A DNA stretch of 9,893 nt, taken from NCBI GenBank assembly GCA_034432935.1, contig DAOUBD010000065.1, positions 1 through 9,893 of the forward strand, read 5' to 3'. The position numbers and the translations under genes were made by a program. Source of the DNA: DAOUAG01 sp034432935. Lineage in GTDB: Bacteria; Chloroflexota; Dehalococcoidia; SM23-28-2; RBG-16-64-32. The notes beneath the pieces were generated by a model. It was not told the DNA's origin, did not search any database, and saw nothing but the letters and a program-made list of their open reading frames with translations. Every line of letters begins with the position of its first letter. Within the stretch, counting starts at the first letter, position 1. This document shows positions 4,750 through 9,893 of this stretch, in pieces.

Positions 4750-6948
4750 ATGACGATTAAAGAGGGTCGCATTGGCCAGGCGCTGCTGGACCGGGTCAAG
4801 GACTATCTCCCGGAAAAAGGCGTCGCCTTTGTCAGTCAGGCCCTGGAGTTTGCCACGGCCTGCCACGCAGGGCAGATGCGGAAGTCTGGGGACCCGGTCA
4901 TCACTCACCCAGTGAGTGCAGCCGAAACAGTGGCCTCGCTCCAGATGGACGCTGCGGCTATAGCCGCCGCGCTCCTCCACGACGTGCAGGAGGACTGCAA
5001 CGTCTCCAACGAGGAGATCGCGCAACGGTTCGGTTCGGAGGTGGCCCAGTTGGTAGAGGGCGTGACGAAGTTGGGCCGCATCTCGGGCCAGGCGGCGGAG
5101 GCGAGGGCCAGCGAGGACCACACGCAGGCGGAGAACCTGCGCAAGATGTTCTTGGCCATGGCGCAGGACCTTCGCGTAGTGATCATCAAGCTGGCGGACC
5201 GGCTGCACAACATGCGCACCCTGTGGGCGCTAGGACCGGAGGACCAACGGCGGATCGCCCGCGAGACGATGGAGATATACGCTCCCCTAGCGGCGAGGCT
5301 GGGGATCTGGGAGATCAAGTGGCAACTGGAGGACCTGGCCTTCCGCTATCTGGACCCCCAGCAGTACAAGTTCGTGGCCGACCTCCTCGACGCCAAACGG
5401 GATGTGCGGGAGAAGTATGTGGCGGAAGTGACGGACGTGCTTCAAAAGGAGCTGGCGAAGCACGGGATCAAAGCGGAGATCCAGGGCCGGGCAAAGCACA
5501 TCTATAGCATCTACCGCAAGATCGAGAAATATGCTGCCGAGGGGAAGAGCGTAGACGAGATATACGATCTGACGGCGGTGCGGGTCTTGGTGGACACCGT
5601 TACGGACTGCTACACCGCGCTCGGCGTTGTGCATGGCCTGTGGCGGCCGATCCCGGGGGCGTTCGACGACTACATAGCGAACCCGAAGGAGAGCATGTAC
5701 CAGTCGCTCCATACCACAGTGCTGGCCCTCAACGGTCAGCCCCTTGAGGTGCAGATACGGACCTACGAGATGCACCGCACGGCTGAATATGGGATCGCGG
5801 CCCACTGGCGGTATAAGGAGGGCGCCCGGCGCGACGTAAGGTACGAGGAGCGCCTGGCCTGGCTGCGCCAACTGATGGAGTGGCAGCGCGAGCTATCCCG
5901 CGCGGAGGAGCTGGTCGAAGCCGTCAAGACGGACATCTTCCAGGACCAGGTGTTCGTGTTCACTCCCAAGGGGGAGATCAAGGACCTGCCCATGGGCAGC
6001 ACCCCGCTGGACTTCGCCTACAGGATCCATACCGACCTGGGCCACCACTGCATCGGCGCCAAGGTCAACGGCCGGCTGGTGCCGCTGAACTACAAGCTCA
6101 AGAACGGCGACGTGGTGGAGGTGCTGACCAGCAAGAGCTCCAAGGGGCCGTCGCGCGATTGGATGAACATAAACTTGGGCTACGTCCGTACGAGTCACGC
6201 CCGGGAGAAGATCCGGGCCTGGTTCAAACGCCAGGAGAGGGCGGAGAACGTAGCCCGAGGGAAAGAGATGGTGGAGAAGGAGCTCCAGCGACTGGGGACG
6301 AGCCTTCCCGAAATGGAGGAGCAGATCCTGAAGCTGTTCAAGCTGGAAGACATCGAGGAGATGTTCCTCCGGGTGGGTTACGGGGAGATCAGTACGCAGT
6401 CCATCGCAACCAAGCTGGCGGCCACCTTGCAGGGGGAGGAGGCCATTGGGCCCCTAGAGGCTCCCGTCAGAGAGACCTACGCTGCCGGCATCCGGGTGTT
6501 GGGCACCGGCGACTTGCTGACCCGGCTGGCCCGGTGCTGCCATCCGGTGCCGGGCGATAAGATCATCGGCTACGTCACCCGGGGCGAAGGTGTGTCAGTC
6601 CACCGCCAGGACTGCAAGAACATCCTAAATGAGGAAGAGAAGGAGCGGCTGGTGGAGGTGGAGTGGGGCCGGCGCGGCCAGCTATACCCTGTGGCCGTGC
6701 ACATCGATGCCTGGGACCGAGTGGGGCTCCTGCGCGACATAAGCACGATGGTGGCCGAGGAGCGGGTGAACATGGTGGGGGTGCGCACGCAGGAGGGCGA
6801 TGATGGGCACATCGCCATCTTCGTGACGCTGGAGACTACGGGCATCGAGCAGTTGACCCGGCTGCTCAACAAGCTAGAGGGCATCCGGGGCGTGTTATCG
6901 GTGAGCCGGCGCTTGGAAGGGATGCGCAAACGGGCTTCCGGTAGCTGA
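4750..6948 (+). CDS. rel: Bifunctional (p)ppGpp synthetase/hydrolase (long RSH, Rel/SpoT)
   Basis: Rel makes and degrades the alarmone (p)ppGpp and governs the stringent response on stalled ribosomes. At 732 residues all domains are present. The HD hydrolase (about 30-160) keeps R44, H53, HDVQED 77-82 and KLADRLHN 147-154, so hydrolysis should work. The synthetase (about 235-355) has RAKHIYSIYRK 247-257, YQSLHTTV 317-324, EVQIRT 333-338 and AAHW 350-353. The motif usually RxKD in bifunctional enzymes reads AFDD (304-307) here, closer to the ExDD of RelA. TGS is at 399-460, the CC/zinc-finger region at 594-622 (C596, C597, C622) and ACT at 647-722. There is no in-frame start upstream before TAG 4711, and no clear Shine-Dalgarno at ATG 4750, so translation may be leaderless or coupled. 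It is divergent from hisS and followed by comM after 63 bp. Confidence 0.96.
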   Translation: MTIKEGRIGQALLDRVKDYLPEKGVAFVSQALEFATACHAGQMRKSGDPVITHPVSAAETVASLQMDAAAIAAALLHDVQEDCNVSNEEIAQRFGSEVAQLVEGVTKLGRISGQAAEARASEDHTQAENLRKMFLAMAQDLRVVIIKLADRLHNMRTLWALGPEDQRRIARETMEIYAPLAARLGIWEIKWQLEDLAFRYLDPQQYKFVADLLDAKRDVREKYVAEVTDVLQKELAKHGIKAEIQGRAKHIYSIYRKIEKYAAEGKSVDEIYDLTAVRVLVDTVTDCYTALGVVHGLWRPIPGAFDDYIANPKESMYQSLHTTVLALNGQPLEVQIRTYEMHRTAEYGIAAHWRYKEGARRDVRYEERLAWLRQLMEWQRELSRAEELVEAVKTDIFQDQVFVFTPKGEIKDLPMGSTPLDFAYRIHTDLGHHCIGAKVNGRLVPLNYKLKNGDVVEVLTSKSSKGPSRDWMNINLGYVRTSHAREKIRAWFKRQERAENVARGKEMVEKELQRLGTSLPEMEEQILKLFKLEDIEEMFLRVGYGEISTQSIATKLAATLQGEEAIGPLEAPVRETYAAGIRVLGTGDLLTRLARCCHPVPGDKIIGYVTRGEGVSVHRQDCKNILNEEEKERLVEVEWGRRGQLYPVAVHIDAWDRVGLLRDISTMVAEERVNMVGVRTQEGDDGHIAIFVTLETTGIEQLTRLLNKLEGIRGVLSVSRRLEGMRKRASGS

Positions 6949-6978
6949 CAAAAGGCCCTTCCAGAGGGGGCGGGCGTC

Positions 6979-6987
6979 TGTTATGAT
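6979..6987 (+). promoter_or_regulatory. Extended -10 promoter candidate for comM-otsB
   Basis: TGTTATGAT is a TGn extension plus TATGAT (5 of 6 in the hexamer), with no good -35 at 16-18 nt. Transcription would start near 6994, leaving about 18 nt that contain AGGAAAG directly before ATG 7012. A small GC stem (CGGG 6989-6992, CCCG 6997-7000) sits at the predicted 5' end. Confidence 0.5.
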
Positions 6988-7011
6988 GCGGGCCAGCCCG
7001 GATCAGGAAAG

Positions 7012-8538
7012 ATGCTCGCCAAGGTCGCTAGCTGCGCAGTCATCGGACTCGACGGTGAGATCGTCGAGGTCGAAGTGGATATCAGCCAGGGCCTGCCCGC
7101 CTTCGCTGTCGTGGGCCTGCCGGACGCGGCTGTGCAAGAGGCGAAGGAACGGGTGCGCTCGGCCGTGCGGAACTCGGGCTTCCACTTTCCTGGCACGCGG
7201 GTGACGGTTAGCCTGGCACCCGCGGACCTGCGGAAGGAGGGCCCGGCCTATGACCTCCCCATCGCCGTAGGCGTCTTGGTGGCGTCCGGGCAGGTGCCGG
7301 AGGTGCCGGAGCGGGTCCTGTTCCTGGGGGAGCTGGCGCTGGATGGACGCTTGCGGCACACCCATGGCATCCTGCCGATGGTGGGCGTGGCCCGGGAACG
7401 GGGCTTTCACACGGTATTCGTGCCCGACGCGGATGCGGCAGAGGCGGCGCTGGTGGATGGAATCGAGGTGATCCCGGTGGAGTCCCTGGGCGTCCTCGCT
7501 TCCCACCTACGGGGGCTGGCGGAACTGGCGCCGGCCCCGGTGCGCCCAGCCTACGAAGGAGACCACGACACCCCTGATGGCGTGGACTTCCGGCACATCC
7601 GCGGGCAGGAGCACGTGAAGAGGGCGCTCGAGGTCGCGGCTGCCGGCGGGCACAACGTGGTGATGGTCGGCCCGCCGGGCTCTGGCAAGACTCTTTTGGC
7701 CCGGGCGACGCCGACGATCTTGCCCCGGATGACCAACGAGGAGGCGCTGGAGGTCACGAAAATCTACAGCGTGGCGGGAATGCTGCCTCCGGGGACACCT
7801 CTGGTGAGGCAGAGGCCTTTCCGGGCGCCGCACCACACCATCTCTCATGCCGGCCTGGTGGGGGGCGGCCGGCAGCCGCGGCCCGGAGAGATCACTCTGA
7901 GCCACCGGGGGGTGCTGTTTCTGGATGAGCTGCCGGAGTTTGCCCACTCGGTGCTGGAGTCCATACGCCAGCCGCTGGAGGACCGAACGGTGACGGTGAG
8001 CCGCGCCCAGGGAAACATCACCTTCCCCGCCAACTTCATGCTCTTGGCAGCCATGAACCCCTGCCCCTGTGGCTACTATGGGGATTCAACGCACCACTGC
8101 ACCTGCTCTGAGACCGCGGTTACCCGCTATCGCCACCGGATATCAGGTCCCCTATTGGATCGTATCGATATCTTTGTAGATGTCCCGCGGGTAGACTACG
8201 AGAAGCTGGCCAACGGCAACGCCATCGAGGGCTCGGCAGAGGTGCGGGCCCGGGTGGAGGCGAGCCGGGAGGTGCAGCGGCACCGCTTCTCGGAGTCGCG
8301 GCTTTCGGCGAACGCTGAGATGGGGCCCGTCGAGGTGCGGGAGTGCTGCCAGGCTTATCTGGACGAGGCAGCGCGTTCGCTCTTGCGGATGGCCGTCAAC
8401 CAGCTAGCCCTGTCGGCGCGGTCCTTCCACCGGGTGCTGAAGGTGGCCCGCACTATCGCCGACTTGGGGGGCTCCGAGGCCATCACGGCTGCCCATGTGG
8501 CGGAGGCGCTACAGTACCGCCAGCGAGGCCAGGGCTAG
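7012..8538 (+). CDS. comM: YifB/ComM family Mg-chelatase-like AAA+ ATPase
   Basis: ComM proteins are hexameric AAA+ motors; in naturally competent Proteobacteria ComM drives branch migration during integration of transforming DNA. Whether that role holds here is unknown. The protein has 508 residues, the family norm. The N-terminal ChlI-like domain (1-170) has VVGLPDAAVQEAKERVRSA 33-51 and SLAPADLRKEGPAYDLPIA 67-85. The AAA+ core has GQEHVKRALEVAAAGGHN 198-215, Walker A GPPGSGKT 220-227, the family motif RPFRAPHHTISHAGLVGGG 268-286, and Walker B FLDELPEF 303-310. NPCPCGYYGD 349-358 with C363 and C365 forms a four-cysteine cluster, followed by DRIDIFVDVP 383-392. The C-terminal lid (about 435-500) has the LSARSFHRVLKVARTIADL motif. 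The start ATG 7012 is preceded by AGGAAAG. Its TAG is 2 nt before the otsB GTG. Confidence 0.94.
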   Translation: MLAKVASCAVIGLDGEIVEVEVDISQGLPAFAVVGLPDAAVQEAKERVRSAVRNSGFHFPGTRVTVSLAPADLRKEGPAYDLPIAVGVLVASGQVPEVPERVLFLGELALDGRLRHTHGILPMVGVARERGFHTVFVPDADAAEAALVDGIEVIPVESLGVLASHLRGLAELAPAPVRPAYEGDHDTPDGVDFRHIRGQEHVKRALEVAAAGGHNVVMVGPPGSGKTLLARATPTILPRMTNEEALEVTKIYSVAGMLPPGTPLVRQRPFRAPHHTISHAGLVGGGRQPRPGEITLSHRGVLFLDELPEFAHSVLESIRQPLEDRTVTVSRAQGNITFPANFMLLAAMNPCPCGYYGDSTHHCTCSETAVTRYRHRISGPLLDRIDIFVDVPRVDYEKLANGNAIEGSAEVRARVEASREVQRHRFSESRLSANAEMGPVEVRECCQAYLDEAARSLLRMAVNQLALSARSFHRVLKVARTIADLGGSEAITAAHVAEALQYRQRGQG

Positions 8539-8540
8539 GT

Positions 8541-8583
8541 GTGGCCGCGGAGGCGCTGCGCAGCATAGAGCCTCTGCGGCCGC
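8541..8583 (+). promoter_or_regulatory. Start-codon stem-loop at otsB (translational coupling candidate)
   Basis: Positions 8541-8554 pair with 8570-8583 over 14 consecutive positions, with G-U pairs only at 8542/8582 and 8549/8575. The 15-nt loop itself contains the palindrome GCTGCGCAGC (8555-8564). The otsB GTG is the first codon of the left arm, and the comM stop ends at 8538, so a ribosome finishing comM would open the stem. Confidence 0.5.
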
Positions 8584-9350
8584 TCCTTTCCCATCGGCCG
8601 CTGGGGTTGGTCAGCGACATCGATGGCACGCTAGCCCCTATCGTCCCGGTGCCAGAGGAGGCTTCAGTGTCGCCTGGCTGCCTGCGGGCCTTGGACGAGC
8701 TAATCCATCGCGGCGTGGCCGTGGCGCTGGTGACGGGACGGAACCTGGAATTCGCACGGCGGATGGTGGGGCTGGATGGTGTGGCCTATGCCGCGAACCA
8801 CGGCCTGAGCCTATGGGTCGGAGGGCGTGAGGAGACGCCGGATGCGCTGCGTGAGTACGTGGAGCGGATGCGCAAGGTGATGGCAGAAGCCAAGGAGATC
8901 GGCATACCCGGGGTTTCGGTGGAGGACAAGGGGCCAGTCCTGGCCTTCCACTACCGGCGGGCCGCCGATGCCGAAAGGGCGAGGGAGGCCATCCTGGCCG
9001 CTGTCCGGGCCTCCCCCTCGGCGGCTGGGCTGCGGGTGCAGGAAGGGCGCAAGGTGATCGAGCTGCGTCCCCCCGTGGCGGTCGACAAGGGTACTGCGTT
9101 GGCCCACCTAGCAGAGCGTCTGGGCATGGCAGCAGTCATCTGCTTGGGGGACGATGCCACTGACATCGACATGTTCCGGGCCGTGGCGCGCATGCGAGAG
9201 GTTGGCCGGCCGGGGATATCGATAGCGGTGGAGAGCGAAGAGACGACGGCGGAGCTGATGGCGAGCGCTGACTACTCGGTGTACGGTGTGGAAGGGGTGG
9301 AGTGGCTATTGGGGGAGCTGATCAGAGCGCTCCCTGCGAGACGGCCATGA
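8541..9350 (+). CDS. otsB: Trehalose-6-phosphate phosphatase
   Basis: This HAD-superfamily enzyme removes phosphate from trehalose-6-phosphate to give trehalose, the second step of the OtsA/OtsB pathway. HAD motif I is DIDGTLAPI 26-34 (nucleophile D26, acid/base D28), motif II VTGR 64-67, then AANHGLSLW 84-92, the lysine region ELRPPVAVDKGTAL 174-187 (K183) and motif IV CLGDDATDIDMF 201-212. The cap domain lies between about 105 and 175. From GTG 8541 the protein has 269 residues, and motif I begins at residue 26, as expected. The frame stays open back to an ATG at 8343, but that stretch is the shifted frame of comM. AGGG at 8531-8534 stands 6 nt before GTG. It is tightly linked to comM (2-nt gap) and overlaps the 3' end of otsA by 29 bp in convergent orientation. 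Confidence 0.93.
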   Translation: MAAEALRSIEPLRPLLSHRPLGLVSDIDGTLAPIVPVPEEASVSPGCLRALDELIHRGVAVALVTGRNLEFARRMVGLDGVAYAANHGLSLWVGGREETPDALREYVERMRKVMAEAKEIGIPGVSVEDKGPVLAFHYRRAADAERAREAILAAVRASPSAAGLRVQEGRKVIELRPPVAVDKGTALAHLAERLGMAAVICLGDDATDIDMFRAVARMREVGRPGISIAVESEETTAELMASADYSVYGVEGVEWLLGELIRALPARRP

Positions 9351-9893
9351 GATCGCGCAACTGGTGCTCGAGCCAGGAGACGATGTCTTCCTCCTGGATA
9401 GCCTCCTTGAGCGCGCGGGCCCTGCGAGCCCTCTCTTCCTTGGCCATGGTAAGGGCGGAGTACAGGGCCCGGACGGTGCCTTCGAGGTCTGTGGGGGCTA
9501 CCGGGAGGACGTATTCCGAGAGCTGCTCATAGGATCCGGCCATCTCCGAGAGTATCAGGACGCCATCGCGTTCGTTGACGAGGGGACCCTCCTTGGAGAC
9601 GAGGTTCATGCCGTCGATGATGGGGTTGACGAGGAGCACGTCGTAGAGGGTCATGCCCGCGATGGCCTGGGCATAGTTCTCTTCGTAGAAGACGCGAACG
9701 GGCTGCCATTCCGCAGTGCCGAAGTGGTCGTTGATGGACTCCACGAGCTCGAAGATCTCGTCGGTATAGGTCTGATAGACGCCAAGTTCGCTGCGGGACG
9801 GGACTAGGAACTGGAGGAAGTTCACCCGGCCGCGGAATTCGGGGTATCGCTCGAGGAAGAGCTCCCAGGCGCGGAGGCCGCGGATGATGTTCT
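9322..9893 (-). CDS. otsA: Trehalose-6-phosphate synthase (GT20), C-terminal part
   Basis: OtsA transfers glucose from a nucleotide sugar to glucose-6-phosphate to form trehalose-6-phosphate. Only the last 189 codons are in the window; the frame runs on past 9893. The visible start NIIRGLRAWELFLERYPEFRGRVNFLQFLVPSR matches the central GT20 region. It is followed by EWQPVRVFYEENY and the donor-binding DVLLVNPIIDGMNLVSKEG (visible residues about 84-102), then VNERDGVLILSEMAGSYEQL. The C-terminus ends in a helical KEERARRARALKEAIQEEDIVSWLEHQL. VNERDGVLILSE is a lineage variant of the enterobacterial form and recalls actinobacterial and Chloroflexota GT20 proteins; a related sugar-phosphate synthase is a less likely alternative, given otsB next door. 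It ends at TGA 9322-9324 inside otsB. Confidence 0.9.
   Translation of the reverse strand, partial: NIIRGLRAWELFLERYPEFRGRVNFLQFLVPSRSELGVYQTYTDEIFELVESINDHFGTAEWQPVRVFYEENYAQAIAGMTLYDVLLVNPIIDGMNLVSKEGPLVNERDGVLILSEMAGSYEQLSEYVLPVAPTDLEGTVRALYSALTMAKEERARRARALKEAIQEEDIVSWLEHQLRDLMAVSQGAL

Noticed and set aside
5287..5871. 194-codon minus-strand open frame inside rel
   Set aside because: It lies entirely within the conserved rel coding sequence on the opposite strand, with no family features.
6949..6978. Intrinsic terminator after rel (CCCT 6956-6959 with AGGG 6965-6968)
   Set aside because: The stem is only about 4-5 bp and no T-tract follows; a terminator cannot be supported.
8343..8540. 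ATG 8343 as an extended start for otsB (335 aa)
   Set aside because: The extra 66 residues are the shifted frame of the conserved comM C-terminus and have no similarity to phosphatase sequence; GTG 8541 fits motif spacing and RBS.
1..9893. CRISPR array, tRNA or rRNA gene, insertion sequence, phage genes
   Set aside because: No regularly spaced repeats, no cloverleaf or rRNA signature sequence, no transposase or integrase motif, and no phage-like gene were seen on either strand.

Overview
The window is dense, GC-rich bacterial chromosome with housekeeping genes and a uniform codon style (G/C-ending codons in every gene). I see no mobile element, CRISPR array, tRNA or rRNA. The protein variants (RF1 with a GHGGQ-type catalytic loop followed by NVQKNATAVRI, PrmC with NLPY instead of NPPY, a cysteine-rich HisRS insertion, and an OtsA C-terminus with VNERDGVLILSE) suggest Chloroflexota, perhaps the Dehalococcoidia side. 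That assignment rests on remembered family patterns and is not proven.

Layout. Positions 3-188 (+) hold the last 61 codons of a secreted-type chymotrypsin-fold serine protease (GDSGGP). It converges on a minus-strand block: a 101-aa helical, possibly phasin-like protein (204-509) with its own clear sigma70-type promoter, a 143-aa membrane-anchored unknown (591-1022), prmC (1145-2047), prfA (2167-3237) and hisS (3335-4627). This block is a translation module: HisRS charges tRNA-His, RF1 ends translation at UAA/UAG, and PrmC methylates the GGQ glutamine of RF1. From the 122-bp divergent region 4628-4749, a plus-strand block starts: a full-length Rel (p)ppGpp synthetase/hydrolase (4750-6948), a YifB/ComM-type AAA+ ATPase (7012-8538) and a trehalose-6-phosphate phosphatase, otsB (8541-9350). 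The cut C-terminal end of otsA (trehalose-6-phosphate synthase) lies on the minus strand from 9322 to the window edge and overlaps otsB tail-to-tail by 29 bp.

The two blocks join translation (hisS, prfA, prmC) with the stringent response (rel), and place the two enzymes of the OtsA/OtsB trehalose pathway next to each other in convergent orientation.

No obviously new multi-gene system is visible. The most interesting signals are small and non-coding. A 14-bp stem-loop begins exactly at the otsB GTG, 2 nt after the comM stop, and looks like a translational-coupling device. An imperfect palindrome lies in what seems to be an extra loop of prmC. A palindromic, dispersed-repeat-like sequence supplies the hisS start codon. 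A 5'-terminal hairpin follows a TGGTATAAT promoter before prfA, and a 10-bp inverted repeat flanks the RBS of the 101-aa gene. A possible short leader ORF precedes rel, which has no Shine-Dalgarno of its own. Because the DNA is GC-rich, chance hairpins are expected, and each of these needs comparative testing.
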